From the NCBI GenBank assembly GCA_030055615.1, contig JASFYN010000002.1:251245-315244 (forward strand): a stretch of 64,000 nt of DNA, read 5' to 3'. The notes below the pieces were generated by a model. That model saw nothing but the letters and a program-made list of their open reading frames with translations, was not told where the DNA came from and did no database searches. Made by a program: the position numbers and the translations under genes. This document shows positions 17,078 to 25,821 of this stretch, piece after piece. Each line of letters starts with the position of its first letter. Position 1 is the first letter of the stretch. The DNA is from Methanothermobacter sp. (GTDB taxonomy: Archaea > Methanobacteriota > Methanobacteria > Methanobacteriales > DSM-23052).

Positions 17078-18106
17078 ATGAGAAAAAACATAATCATAGT
17101 AGCTGTTGTCTTTTTAATCATTACTTTGTTATATTTTAATATTACAAATCCAAAGGAACGAGTGTCTGAGCCGGAAAAACCCATTAACATCACTTTTACT
17201 GGGGATGTGATGTTAGGGAGAAATGTTAACCCGGTTTTATATGAGGATCCACAACCATTCAAAAACGTGATCAACATCACCAATGGGACAGATCTAACCG
17301 TTATAAACCTAGAATCACCAATCACCACATCAACCAACCAAAGAGATAAACTGATAACATTCAAAGCAGATCCACAATTTACAAAATCACTCAAAGACGC
17401 TGGAGTTGACGTTACATGCCTCGCAAACAATCATATCATGGACTACGGGGAAGAAGGCCTCAATGACACCATAAAAAACTTGGAAGCAAATGATATAATG
17501 TATGTGGGTGCCGGCTCTAATATAACAGAAGCCTACAAACCCCTCATAATAGACATAAAAGGAAAAAGGATAGCTATCATACAAGCATCAGAATTCGCAG
17601 ATGAATATTATATGCCACCTGCAACCAAAAACAGGCCCGGTTTCGCTCCAATATCATGGAATCATATAAAATCCGCCATAGATGATGCCAAAAAGGCCGG
17701 GGCTAATTATATTATTTGCGAGTTCCATTATGGGAATGAGTACCGTTACACTCCAAATGACCTACAAAGGAACATATCACATAAATGTATTGATGAAGGC
17801 GCGTTCATGGTAGTTGGACATCATCCTCATGTTCCAGGTGGTATAGAAGAATATAAAGGCCATTTAATTTTTTATAGTCTTGGAAATTGCGTGTTTGACA
17901 TGCAAAACCCTGAGACGAAAAAATCTATGATAATAGTTGTAACAATTAAAGGTAACAGTTCCCTCGTCCATATTTATCCTATAAATATAGGTTATTACCC
18001 CTATCCAATGGATGTGGATGAGGCCAACAAATTCCTAGAGGAGCTCGAATCATATTCAAACATAGAAATCCAAACCAAAAATGGTATAGGAATAATCAAA
18101 ACTTAA
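17078..18106 (+). CDS. capA: CapA-family metallophosphoesterase-like surface protein
   Basis: A 342-aa protein with an N-terminal signal anchor (IIIVAVVFLIITLLYFNI, residues about 4-21). The CapA/PgsA motifs follow: ITFTGDVMLGR, INLESPIT, CLANNHIMDYGEEGL, EFHYGNEY and VVGHHPHVPGGIE with YSLGNCVFD. In bacteria CapA takes part in poly-gamma-glutamate export and anchoring, and the fold is a calcineurin-like phosphoesterase. In methanogens the natural polymer is not known. A TATA-like GTTTATATTG at 17045-17054 lies about 25-30 nt before ATG 17078, which suggests a leaderless mRNA. It stands among cell-surface genes. Confidence 0.85.
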   Translation: MRKNIIIVAVVFLIITLLYFNITNPKERVSEPEKPINITFTGDVMLGRNVNPVLYEDPQPFKNVINITNGTDLTVINLESPITTSTNQRDKLITFKADPQFTKSLKDAGVDVTCLANNHIMDYGEEGLNDTIKNLEANDIMYVGAGSNITEAYKPLIIDIKGKRIAIIQASEFADEYYMPPATKNRPGFAPISWNHIKSAIDDAKKAGANYIICEFHYGNEYRYTPNDLQRNISHKCIDEGAFMVVGHHPHVPGGIEEYKGHLIFYSLGNCVFDMQNPETKKSMIIVVTIKGNSSLVHIYPINIGYYPYPMDVDEANKFLEELESYSNIEIQTKNGIGIIKT

Positions 18107-18120
18107 GCCAAGATCTCATT

Positions 18121-18876
18121 TTGGGGGGGATCCCAATTTTGTCATCCAATCAAAAACTAAAATATAAAGAACTGATCTTGAACCTCCCGTATATTGGTAG
18201 ATATAATCGCCATAATCTATATATCATTTTATCCGACCAAATCAATATATTCCATTACTGTTTCGATTTTCTACTCTGTGTAATATTATTCATAGAATTC
18301 TCTATAATATTAAAATGGAAGATGATAAGTGGGGTCTTCATCAAAGAGAATTGGACTGATATAATAGCATTCATACCCCATTTATTACTTCAGGATTTTC
18401 AAGTTTGCAATGTTTATCAGACTATTACGCCTCTTGAAAACTTTAGTACTATTTAAAAGGTATCTCAAAAGCTTGTTCAAATTCTCATTGAAACACATAT
18501 GGATCAAGCGATTGGGATACTCCTATTCGCCATGTTCTGCGGCACACTCCTATTCTATAGCACAGAATGGGGTGTAAATCCATTCCTCAAGAATCTCGCA
18601 GATTCCTTCTGGCATACCATAACAACCAAAATGGCTGGAGAAGTTGTAATAACCCCCCATAACATTCTATGATAAAGTTATAACAATTTTTTAATGTTTG
18701 TAGGGATAACATTCTTCGGCTTTCTAACAGCCTCACTAGCATCATGGTTTGTTAAAAACCCAGAAGAAGGAAAAAGAATTACAAAATAAAATTCATAGAA
18801 AAAAAAGATAGACAAAATTCAAAGTGAAATCAGAGAATTAAAAGAAATCATGAAAAAATTAATCCCCAAATTTTGA
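18121..18876 (+). pseudogene. Broken voltage-gated-type K+ channel gene
   Basis: Three frame segments together spell a six-helix channel. From 18121: DFLLCVILFIEFSIILKW and KENWTDIIAFIPHLLL, matching helices S2-S3 of archaeal KvAP-like channels. Around 18428-18515 in another frame: RLLKTLVLFKRYLKSLFKF, the basic S4-S5 part. From about 18499: GILLFAMFCGTLLFYSTEWG then FWHTITTKMAGEVVITPHN, where the selectivity filter TTVGYGD should be but is ruined. Then GITFFGFLTASLASWFVKNP, the last helix, and a coiled tail KIQSEIRELKEIMKKLIPKF to a TGA at 18874-18876. Several frameshifts and stops plus the lost filter mean no functional channel. Confidence 0.65.
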
Positions 18877-18937
18877 CCGTTAATTTTATAGGTTGGGAAG
18901 CCTATTCTATAGTAAAAAAATTTCACCGGGATCGCAA

Positions 18938-19624
18938 ATGACAAAGGCTACCTACATTCTCATAGGATTAATAGCCCTATTCGGAGTCTACCTTTACATT
19001 GCAACTATCACAGGCCCCTTCGAACCCGTTGGACGTCTCGGAATAGTTAAACTCGCAAACCCCGACATGGCAGCCGGACACCCACAATCAAAAGTCGCTG
19101 CCAATTACGCCAAAAAGAAAGGATCTAAATGCGTCGTCATAGTACACTATGCTGGAGACGCTTCCTACTCCCACTACCAGGAAGGAAATATTACAATAAT
19201 AAACTTCGCATTCATCGACCCAAAAGGCCCTAGAACAGACATTGACTGGAACGAAGTCATACAAACATTCATATTCGGGATCCCCGATGACAAATACCGT
19301 TACAGAGTCGACGGGTACGAATTCGACACACTAGACGAGGCAGTCGCATATGTCCAGAACCTAGCCAAAGAAAATGGCCAAGAAGGTCCAATACCATTAT
19401 ACTTCCATGGTACAGTCCGTCAAGGCAACGTATTCATCAACCCAGGATGCGGCTTCCCATTATATGTACAACTAGTATGGAAACAATACGGCAGACTCGG
19501 CGCATACTACTACATAGCACGGGGCCTTATAGAACCTTACCTCAGCAATCCATATGCAGTCTATGAGATGATGCACGCTTCAGACCTCCAAAAACTTTAC
19601 AACGAAGGATACCTAAACTACTAA
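18938..19624 (+). CDS. Single-pass membrane protein of unknown function
   Basis: A 228-aa protein with one N-terminal hydrophobic segment (YILIGLIALFGVYLYIATI) and a 200-residue outside or soluble domain with KKGSKCVVIVHYAGDASYSH, VIQTFIFGIPDDKYRY, TLDEAVAYVQNLA and GTVRQGNVFINPGCGFP. Two Cys lie far apart. I chose ATG 18938 because GGGAT is 6-7 nt upstream; a TTG at 18893 would add 15 unlikely residues. I do not recognise a family. The region between it and the dead channel is only 61 bp, and it sits with surface genes (capA, endopeptidase). Confidence 0.6.
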   Translation: MTKATYILIGLIALFGVYLYIATITGPFEPVGRLGIVKLANPDMAAGHPQSKVAANYAKKKGSKCVVIVHYAGDASYSHYQEGNITIINFAFIDPKGPRTDIDWNEVIQTFIFGIPDDKYRYRVDGYEFDTLDEAVAYVQNLAKENGQEGPIPLYFHGTVRQGNVFINPGCGFPLYVQLVWKQYGRLGAYYYIARGLIEPYLSNPYAVYEMMHASDLQKLYNEGYLNY

Positions 19625-20136
19625 ACCAGATCAATTATTCTAAGCGCTACTGAACCATTAAACCCCCATTGAATGATATTAGGGGGATGATATCAGAAGA
19701 AGAAAAAAATACTGGGGAGTTGCTTCCTCCCCCATTCTATAAAAGTTTTTTTACATTTTTCAATTATCTAGGACGAAATAATCTGTGTTTCTCTGTCCTA
19801 GATCCAATCATTTTGTCCGGCGCTCTTGTAGTCATTTCAGAATATCATTTTGAAGTTTTGATAATACACTGGCATAACCACCAGCTTCTATTTCCACCAT
19901 CACTGCACTCAAATTATAATTAGAGGAACATTTTATCATATTTCCATTAAGGAAGTCCTCGGAATCTCTAAAAAAAAGATAGTTCTAAGACTCTTCTCTG
20001 GTGATATCCCCCTAAATTCATGTCGGTTTTGGGGGGGATGTCTCTTTTTATAATACGTTTATAAAAGTTCTGAGTGTTGGGGAACTCTTATTATGGAAAA
20101 GTAAAAATAGGATAAAAATTAAATTATAATCTTGAA
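19625..20136. other. 512-bp stretch holding a gene fragment and a promoter
   Basis: The left part carries a minus-strand remnant (19832-19984, listed separately). The right part has tandem TATA-like segments TTTTATAATA (near 20045) and GTTTATAAAAG (near 20058), a likely promoter for the protease gene at 20137. The 84-codon plus-strand frame at 19669-19923 lies antisense to the remnant and has no family features. Confidence 0.45.
19832..19984 (-). pseudogene. C-terminal remnant of an unidentified protein
   Basis: A 50-codon minus-strand frame without a start reads NYLFFRDSEDFLNGNMI, then NLSAVMVEIEAGGYASVLS, ending QNDILK and a TGA. The regular strand-helix pattern (LSAVMVEIE, VLSKLQNDILK) is protein-like. 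It is stopped upstream by TAG at 19985-19987. No family recognised. Confidence 0.3.
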
Positions 20137-20619
20137 ATGTGTATCGGGCCTGGTTCAATAATTCGGTGCAATAAGAAAAAGGCTGTGATAGGTGCAGTTC
20201 TCCCAGGAGATGGAGATTTTAAGGTTATAACTGTTCAACATCTTTTAAAGGTTGGAGGTTGTCATCTGAAGGATCCTGTCTATGTTGGGAAATTTAAAGG
20301 TATAATCACTGAAATATTATATGATTTGGATCTTGCAATCGCAACTTTCAAGGTGCCTTCTTCAATTGTTAAATTGGTGGAGATAGGTTCTCCTAGGCTC
20401 GGACCAGCTTACTCCCTTAATGAAGGGAAGAAAAATTATTGTACTATCCTATCTGTGGGTAGAACTTTTCATTACCTTGCATTTGCCCATAGAAGGTTGC
20501 CATTGCCAGGTGATAGTGGATCTCCAATCATACAAGATGGTAAAATTGTTGGTGTTTTGTCTTCTGTATTTTTTAATAGTGCAACAGCCATCGCATCCTC
20601 CCTTGAAAGATTCCTATAA
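20137..20619 (+). CDS. Small trypsin-fold serine protease
   Basis: 160 aa with the chymotrypsin-clan triad in order: His35 in VITVQHLL, Asp65 in YDLDLAIATF, Ser127 in LPGDSGSPI (the GDSG motif). After the serine comes VGVLSS, a usual beta-strand of the fold. There is no signal peptide, membrane anchor, PDZ domain or pro-region, so it is a bare, intracellular, near-minimal protease domain, shorter than the 220-odd residues of typical family members. The promoter candidate at about 20045-20068 implies a leader of 40-60 nt. It converges on the phosphoribosyltransferase, whose stop abuts its own. The substrate is unknown; a degenerate or regulated protease is possible, but all three catalytic residues are present. 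Confidence 0.75.
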   Translation: MCIGPGSIIRCNKKKAVIGAVLPGDGDFKVITVQHLLKVGGCHLKDPVYVGKFKGIITEILYDLDLAIATFKVPSSIVKLVEIGSPRLGPAYSLNEGKKNYCTILSVGRTFHYLAFAHRRLPLPGDSGSPIIQDGKIVGVLSSVFFNSATAIASSLERFL

Positions 20620-21303
20620 TTAGGATTCATCAAGTATACTTATGACTTCCTCCTCTGATACGTCTGACCAATGTTTGTAGGCGTCTGCAACTGCATAAGG
20701 GGATACTTGTCTTATGTTAGGAGAACATATTATATCCACTCTCCCCTCTAGTTTTTTGATGGCATCTAAATTGGCTGTGGGCACTGCGACGATTATCTTC
20801 GCGGCACCAGCCTTTCTAAGAGCCTCCAAAGCCGTGAGCATAGTATATCCTGATGCTAAACCATCATCGACCACTATTACAGTCTTGCCTTTAAGCTCTA
20901 AAGGTTTTTTACCCTTCCTGAAAATATGAACCCTCCTTTTAACTTTCTTAAGGGTTTCTCTGATACCAGCTTCTACCTCTTCCCCGGTTAATCCAAGTGA
21001 ATTTATAAGTTGTTGGTTTAACTTTATGGTCCCATCGAATGCCACCGCACCATACCCTGCTTCCCTATTCCAAGGTAATGTTATCTTACTTACAACTAGG
21101 ACATCCAAAGGTAAGTTGAGGTTTTTCGCTATAATAGATGCTACTGGAACGCCACCTGCAGGGATGCCAAGTACAATAGCATCAGAATCTCTATAATCCT
21201 CTAGCATCTTGGCGAGAATTTCCCCAGCTTCTTCACGATCCTTGAAAACAAAAAATTTATCCCTAAAATCTCTATTTTCTATTATTTTTGTCAAATTTAC
21301 CAA
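20620..21303 (-). CDS. Phosphoribosyltransferase-family protein
   Basis: About 227 aa with a type I phosphoribosyltransferase fold. The PRPP-binding loop is VIVVDDGLASGYTM (two Asp followed by G..SG.T), the N-terminal P-loop-like GIPAGGVPVA, and YGAVAFDG. This large-N-terminal variety, with LPLDVLVVSKITLPWN, is widespread in archaea and usually annotated only as predicted phosphoribosyltransferase; it often sits with dienelactone hydrolase or erythromycin-esterase genes, not seen here. ftsY ends at 21315, so TTG 21303 or TTG 21294 is more likely than a start inside ftsY. It is the last gene of the minus-strand translation/secretion cluster, 11 nt after ftsY. Confidence 0.75.
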   Translation of the reverse strand: MVNLTKIIENRDFRDKFFVFKDREEAGEILAKMLEDYRDSDAIVLGIPAGGVPVASIIAKNLNLPLDVLVVSKITLPWNREAGYGAVAFDGTIKLNQQLINSLGLTGEEVEAGIRETLKKVKRRVHIFRKGKKPLELKGKTVIVVDDGLASGYTMLTALEALRKAGAAKIIVAVPTANLDAIKKLEGRVDIICSPNIRQVSPYAVADAYKHWSDVSEEEVISILDES

Positions 21304-21314
21304 CCGTAAAATTA

Positions 21315-22346
21315 TTATGTGAATAGTTGGTGGATCATCCATTCTGGTTTGAATTCCACGAGGTCTTCATAATCTTGACCTGTTCCAAGGAATATTATTG
21401 GCTTTTTTATAACATAGCCTATTGAGAGGGCCGCGCCACCTTTTGCATCAGCATCCGCCTTTGTCAGTATTATAGCGTCGATCCCAACGCTCTCATTAAA
21501 TTTTATGGCCTGTTCAACAGCATCATTACCTGTGAGCGAATCTCCAACGAATATTATGAAGTCTGGTTTCACAACCCTTTTTATTTTTGCCATTTCATCC
21601 ATGAGATTGACATTTGTCTGCATCCGACCAGCAGTATCAATTAAGACAACATCTTTTCCCTTTGCCTTGGCATGTTCTACCGCATCGAATGCTACTGCGG
21701 CTGGGTCGGCGCCTTTTTCATGCTTTATTATTTTCACTCCAAGTTTTTCTGCATGATGAGTTAATTGTTCTATTGCCCCTGCCCTGAAGGTGTCTGAAGC
21801 CGCGATGACTGGAGTTAATCCTTTATCTAGGAAGTATTTCGCCATTTTTGCTATGGTTGTTGTTTTGCCTGTGCCGTTGATGCCCACAAACATTATTATA
21901 AATGGTTCTTTTTTATTTTGTTTTTCTTGGAGGATACTCTCCATGTCTTTACCACTGACGGTTAATATATCTCTTATACTATCTTTTAGGGCTTCTTGTG
22001 TGTGTTCAATGATGTCGGTGCTCCTTTTGACTTTTTTGCCTACTAGTTGTTTTTTGAGTTCTTTTGTTATTTTTTCGGCTACATCTATTGCTACGTCACT
22101 TTCAAGTAGTGACATTTCAAGGTCCCAGAGCACATCTTCGATATCTTTTTCAGAGATTGTCTTCTCTCGTATAAAAGAGAAAATTTTTAACTTTTCACCT
22201 TTTTCTACTTTATCCGATTCTTTTATAGTTTCTTCTACGGTCTTATCTTCTGGTTTTTCCTCGACGGTCTCTTTTTCTTTATCTGAGATTTTTTCTGTGA
22301 TCTTAGTGATTGTTTTGTTGATTTTTTTCTTCAGTGCTTCGAACAA
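21315..22346 (-). CDS. ftsY: Signal recognition particle receptor FtsY
   Basis: A 343-aa SRP GTPase. It has a short charged N-terminal A region (KKKINKTITKITEKISDKEK onward, to about residue 55), then the four-helix N domain, and the G domain with GINGTGKTTT (G1), DTFRAGAIEQL (G2), DTAGRMQ (G3) and TKADADAKGG (G4/G5). FtsY docks SRP-ribosome complexes at the membrane. The gene starts one base after the pfdA stop and so is co-transcribed with prefoldin and ribosomal genes, the usual archaeal order. Confidence 0.95.
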   Translation of the reverse strand: MFEALKKKINKTITKITEKISDKEKETVEEKPEDKTVEETIKESDKVEKGEKLKIFSFIREKTISEKDIEDVLWDLEMSLLESDVAIDVAEKITKELKKQLVGKKVKRSTDIIEHTQEALKDSIRDILTVSGKDMESILQEKQNKKEPFIIMFVGINGTGKTTTIAKMAKYFLDKGLTPVIAASDTFRAGAIEQLTHHAEKLGVKIIKHEKGADPAAVAFDAVEHAKAKGKDVVLIDTAGRMQTNVNLMDEMAKIKRVVKPDFIIFVGDSLTGNDAVEQAIKFNESVGIDAIILTKADADAKGGAALSIGYVIKKPIIFLGTGQDYEDLVEFKPEWMIHQLFT

Positions 22347-22790
22347 TTACCCTTCACTTCCTCTGATTTTTTGGTATAATTCTTCTGCTTGTGGAGATAA
22401 TTTGAGTATTATATCTGTTACCTTTTTAAGATTTTCGGACAATTTGCCCATAGCATCTTCCAATTCCTTTTTTTGTTCGTCTATGATCCTCCTAGCATCC
22501 TTTAGTGTTTTTTTCATAGCTACACCTGCTCCTATGCTCATTATGACCTCGTCAGTGTCTTTGAGCTGGGCTTTTATAAATGAACCAGCGCCTACCGGTA
22601 CTAATGCCTCAGCGCCCTCATTACCCTCCACAGCCTCCAAAGTATCCTCCAGCACTTCTAATTCTGTTAATGAACTTCTCATCACCTCTATCTGGTTTTG
22701 GATCAGCTCTGCTTGTTCCTTGTAAAAATTTAACTGGTTTACGATCTCCTCTAGGCGTTGCTGGTCATCCGATGGCTGCTGTTCTTCCAT
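22347..22790 (-). CDS. pfdA: Prefoldin alpha subunit
   Basis: About 147 aa. N- and C-terminal coiled coils ([20 protein letters not shown] and [20 protein letters not shown]) flank a beta-hairpin region ([29 protein letters not shown]). This is the alpha-class prefoldin layout with two hairpins. Two alpha and four beta subunits form the jellyfish-shaped chaperone that hands nascent proteins to the thermosome. I chose the second ATG (22790), which is 10 nt from GGAGG; the first ATG touches it. The start overlaps the end of rpl18a. Confidence 0.92.
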   Translation of the reverse strand: MEEQQPSDDQQRLEEIVNQLNFYKEQAELIQNQIEVMRSSLTELEVLEDTLEAVEGNEGAEALVPVGAGSFIKAQLKDTDEVIMSIGAGVAMKKTLKDARRIIDEQKKELEDAMGKLSENLKKVTDIILKLSPQAEELYQKIRGSEG

Positions 22791-22795
22791 TAAGA

Positions 22796-23026
22796 TCATG
22801 CCTCCAATATAGCCTTTAATATAGGATCCTCCACCTCATCAGGAGAGATTTCCTCTATACTCCTTATGTATATCCTGTTGCGGCCTATACCATGTTTACT
22901 GCCAAATTCAGAATATATTTTTTCATAAACTTCTTCCTTTTTAATCGCCTTTAATTCCTTAGTGAATGGCTGTAATTTCTCACCCATCATAAAATTTCCC
23001 TTTACTCTGAATATTCTCGTCTTCAT
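22796..23026 (-). CDS. rpl18a: Large ribosomal subunit protein L18a (LX)
   Basis: A 76-aa protein [15 protein letters not shown]..., matching the archaeal LX/eL20 family in size and in the [14 protein letters not shown] core. I set the start at ATG 23026, the canonical N-terminus; a start at 23044 would overlap eif6 and add six residues. It lies between eif6 and pfdA, as in most euryarchaea. Confidence 0.92.
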   Translation of the reverse strand: MKTRIFRVKGNFMMGEKLQPFTKELKAIKKEEVYEKIYSEFGSKHGIGRNRIYIRSIEEISPDEVEDPILKAILEA

Positions 23027-23040
23027 ATATAATCCCCCTT

Positions 23041-23703
23041 TCAAAGAAAGCCTAAAGCCTCTTCTATCCTGGCTAATTCCGGGCCTGTAGTATTTTCACT
23101 TACTATGGCCCCATTTGAGTTGGCTATGGAACATGCGCCTATCATGGTCATGCCATGATTGATCGTCCCAACATCAGCCGGCACTTTCAAGATTTCTTCG
23201 ACAAATTCTAATTCTTCCACTGCAACTTTTGGATGTAATAGTACACCCTTGTTTGTAGCTGTTGCGACGGATCCTACAATGTTGAAACCAGCTATTGTCC
23301 CCTGTTCGACTTTAACTTCCAATGCCTTTTCTATTAATTCCATTGACTCATCAGAAAACAACGGACTTACAAGAGCACCATAATCATTTGCTAATATCAA
23401 ATTGCCTACTGCAGTGAACTTTTCAGGTAACACAAAAACTTCAAAACCTGCTTTCTCTAATGATTCTATCTCTCTTTCGAGGATATAAGGAGAAACTATG
23501 ATACCATTAGAATTTCCAACAGATAATATACCGTTTAAGCTGCTGCCTGCTATGGTGGCCCTGAAAACTTCCACTTCTAATACTTCTTCTATTATTTCCT
23601 CTATTTTTGTGGATGCGTGGAATGGTATGAGTGCTTGGGTTTCCGTGACCGAAATATAAACTCCTATGTTAGGGTTTCCGTCGAGGTTTGTTCTCTTTAT
23701 CAT
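23041..23703 (-). CDS. eif6: Translation initiation factor 6 (ribosome anti-association factor)
   Basis: 220 aa with the five-fold pseudo-symmetric eIF6 (pentein) pattern: repeated segments such as GNPNIGVYI, NSNGIIVSPYI, ANDYGALVSPLFS, ATNKGVLLHPKV and NSNGAIVSENTTG. It binds the 50S subunit and prevents premature joining with 30S. ATG 23703. It lies between rpl31e and rpl18a. Confidence 0.95.
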   Translation of the reverse strand: MIKRTNLDGNPNIGVYISVTETQALIPFHASTKIEEIIEEVLEVEVFRATIAGSSLNGILSVGNSNGIIVSPYILEREIESLEKAGFEVFVLPEKFTAVGNLILANDYGALVSPLFSDESMELIEKALEVKVEQGTIAGFNIVGSVATATNKGVLLHPKVAVEELEFVEEILKVPADVGTINHGMTMIGACSIANSNGAIVSENTTGPELARIEEALGFL

Positions 23704-23716
23704 ATTACGAAACCTT

Positions 23717-23962
23717 TTATTCTGCTAGTTCTGCTTTAACTGTTCCGTCTTCTTCTTTGATGGCTTTTATTTTAATCTTTGGTGGGATTTTTTGAATGCC
23801 TCTTTCCCATACTTTTTCATTGATTGATGAGTCTAATATTATATCTTCAGATTTCATGTGCTTTTTTAGGAATTCACGGATGAATCTTATTGCTCGGGGT
23901 GCTCTTTTCGTTCTTGGAACACTTTTGACCTTTCTCAATGGTATGATATATGTTCTCTCCAT
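23717..23962 (-). CDS. rpl31e: Large ribosomal subunit protein L31e
   Basis: 81 aa: [40 protein letters not shown] and a C-terminal [20 protein letters not shown]. This is the typical L31e length and pattern. It lies immediately downstream of rpl39e, an order conserved in archaea. Confidence 0.95.
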   Translation of the reverse strand: MERTYIIPLRKVKSVPRTKRAPRAIRFIREFLKKHMKSEDIILDSSINEKVWERGIQKIPPKIKIKAIKEEDGTVKAELAE

Positions 23963-23977
23963 TTTTATCCACCACTT

Positions 23978-24133
23978 TTAGACTTTTAATTTGGTTCTTC
24001 TCCAATGCCTCATCTTGGGATGGGTGCGTACTTTACGGTTTGTTTTTAAGAGAACCCATACTGGGACTCTTCTATTCTGTTTTCTAGCCTTTGATAGTCT
24101 TATTTTCTTGGCAACATGTTTGTTTCTGCTCAT
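23978..24133 (-). CDS. rpl39e: Large ribosomal subunit protein L39e
   Basis: A 51-codon gene that length filters easily miss. It reads [20 protein letters not shown], then [20 protein letters not shown] and [11 protein letters not shown], the canonical eL39 sequence: very basic, with the conserved VPVW and the C-terminal RHWRRTKL. eL39 lines the peptide exit tunnel. It lies 15 bp before rpl31e and 14 bp after the PP-loop gene, in one operon. Confidence 0.97.
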   Translation of the reverse strand: MSRNKHVAKKIRLSKARKQNRRVPVWVLLKTNRKVRTHPKMRHWRRTKLKV

Positions 24134-24147
24134 TTGCTTATTCCCTC

Positions 24148-24735
24148 CTATCTCCATCCTATTACTCGTGTCTGATAATGTTCCGGGAAGAATTTTGAAG
24201 ATTCGCCTCTACCTTTTATTTTATCTATAAGGTATCTTATCTCTATCTCATAATCCGAATTATTATGAATATCTGATTTTTCCCTTTTTAGTATAAATAA
24301 TTGGGATGCAAGCCTATTTATTGTTTTATAACCGAAACCTGCGAGATTAATATATTCAACAGAATTTCTATCTTCAAAACTTCTTATTTCATTCTTTGTA
24401 AGTTTGGGGGTTCTATCATCCCTTCTTGTACCATCTGCTATTATATTATATTCTTCCGCGGCAGCTTCTAATACTTGTCGGTGAACAAAATCTATACCAT
24501 TGTTCGGGAAACCATCACCTATTATCTTCTCGACGGCCTCATCTAGTATGCTTCTATCTAATTTTAGGATTTTATGTGGGAATCCAAGAGCTTTTGCCGA
24601 TTCTGCGGCGGGAATCCATGATTTGTAAACTCCAAAGTTTGCGGTTACAAGTTCAACCTTTAAATTTAATCTTTTGAGTATTGTGGCCATTAATGAACTG
24701 TCCTTCCCGCCACTGTAAAGTACACAAGCCTTCAT
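24148..24735 (-). CDS. PP-loop ATPase (N-type ATP pyrophosphatase family)
   Basis: About 195 aa. The PP-loop SGGKDSS (residues about 8-14) binds ATP; further conserved parts are [44 protein letters not shown] and [12 protein letters not shown]. The fold adenylates a substrate carbonyl, as in tRNA-modifying or queuosine/archaeosine enzymes. This particular small family is conserved in the archaeal rpl39e-rpl31e cluster and lacks a firm function, so a tRNA or rRNA modification role is only suggested by context. ATG 24735 begins [13 protein letters not shown]. Confidence 0.75.
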   Translation of the reverse strand: MKACVLYSGGKDSSLMATILKRLNLKVELVTANFGVYKSWIPAAESAKALGFPHKILKLDRSILDEAVEKIIGDGFPNNGIDFVHRQVLEAAAEEYNIIADGTRRDDRTPKLTKNEIRSFEDRNSVEYINLAGFGYKTINRLASQLFILKREKSDIHNNSDYEIEIRYLIDKIKGRGESSKFFPEHYQTRVIGWR

Positions 24736-24751
24736 AAGCACGAAAATAATA

Positions 24752-25087
24752 TCATCTGCGAATGATCCTTATATCCCTCTTTTTACCGCTGATTCTCCTT
24801 AAAAGTTCCTTTAGCTGTTTATCCGTGATCTTTGAACGTATCTGACCTGCTTGGGCTAATTGTATTAATTGTAATTCGATTTGTTCAACGAATTCGGGTC
24901 TTGTAAGCCTTAGGTTTGCGAGTCTGCTTCTAGCCTCAGGGGTTAGTATTTTCATGAGTAACTGTCTCTTCTGTATTTCAAACTGTCGCCGCAATTGTTC
25001 CTCCTTTTCAGCTTCCGCAGCTTGTTGCTGCGCCCTCTGCTGCATTTCTAACATTTTTCTCCGGCGTATCTCTTCTATGTCTGTCAC
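24752..25087 (-). CDS. PDCD5-family DNA-binding protein
   Basis: 111 aa. It has a long N-terminal helix rich in Arg/Gln/Glu ([20 protein letters not shown]), a three-helix core with the hallmark [15 protein letters not shown] and a basic tail [11 protein letters not shown]. The family (MTH1615 in M. thermautotrophicus) is related to human PDCD5 and is annotated as DNA-binding; the true cellular role in archaea is unsettled. It lies between rps19e and the PP-loop gene. Confidence 0.93.
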   Translation of the reverse strand: MTDIEEIRRRKMLEMQQRAQQQAAEAEKEEQLRRQFEIQKRQLLMKILTPEARSRLANLRLTRPEFVEQIELQLIQLAQAGQIRSKITDKQLKELLRRISGKKRDIRIIRR

Positions 25088-25105
25088 CTTTAATAAACCC
25101 CCAGT

Positions 25106-25543
25106 TTAATATTTTTCGAGTTCTTTAACCTCATTTTTGACCTTATATGCGATTTTGTCAAGGAATGCTCTCCCCTTAGAAGTTATTTTCCTCCCACCTT
25201 CAACCTTTTCTATGAAACCTGCTTCTTCTAATTGTTGAAGAGCCCTTCTTATGATGGCGCCACTGCCCCTCCTAAATTTTTCAGGCCTTGAACCTCGATC
25301 CTTTTTACCACCGTATCTTGTCCTTAATCTGTTCACACCTATCGGACCATCAATGTATACTCTTCTAAGGAGTGCTGCAGCCCTTACATACCACCAATCT
25401 GGATTGTCTGGGCGTCTTTCTTTATGGACGCCTGTTTTGACGAATGGCACCCATTCTGGTGGTTTGACCTTTTTTTCTTTGCGTAATTCATTTGCAACCT
25501 GATTTATGAGTAAATCTGCTGGCACATCATAAACTGTGGTCAT
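25106..25543 (-). CDS. rps19e: Small ribosomal subunit protein S19e
   Basis: 145 aa with the eS19 pattern: [83 protein letters not shown] and [14 protein letters not shown]. The length is normal. Clear ATG start. It sits downstream of the yhbY-like gene. Confidence 0.95.
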   Translation of the reverse strand: MTTVYDVPADLLINQVANELRKEKKVKPPEWVPFVKTGVHKERRPDNPDWWYVRAAALLRRVYIDGPIGVNRLRTRYGGKKDRGSRPEKFRRGSGAIIRRALQQLEEAGFIEKVEGGRKITSKGRAFLDKIAYKVKNEVKELEKY

Positions 25544-25557
25544 CTTAAATTTCCTCC

Positions 25558-25821
25558 CTATCCTTTTTTCTTGAATATTATGGCAACGTTTCCTCTTAAA
25601 TCTATGAGCTTGGCATTGGTTTTTCTGATGATCTCGTTAATATAAGTTTCCTTTTCAGAAGATATACTCTTCGCGAACCTTATCTTTATCAGTTCTTTAT
25701 CCTTTAATTGCCTTTTAATCTCTTTTATAACCTTCTCATTGACTCCTGCTTTCCCTATCTGTAGTGTTATTGCCGATAGGGATCTTCTCATTAGCTCTTT
25801 TTTTGAAGGTGTGATATTCAA
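25558..25821 (-). CDS. YhbY/CRM-domain RNA-binding protein
   Basis: An 87-aa single CRM domain: [41 protein letters not shown] and the C-terminal [16 protein letters not shown], which contains the conserved RGN..I/V..RK-like end. Bacterial YhbY binds the precursor of the large ribosomal subunit. Its ATG (25821) lies 86 nt inside the rnp4 gene in another frame, and the domain begins right at this start, so the overlap seems real. Confidence 0.9.
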   Translation of the reverse strand: MNITPSKKELMRRSLSAITLQIGKAGVNEKVIKEIKRQLKDKELIKIRFAKSISSEKETYINEIIRKTNAKLIDLRGNVAIIFKKKG

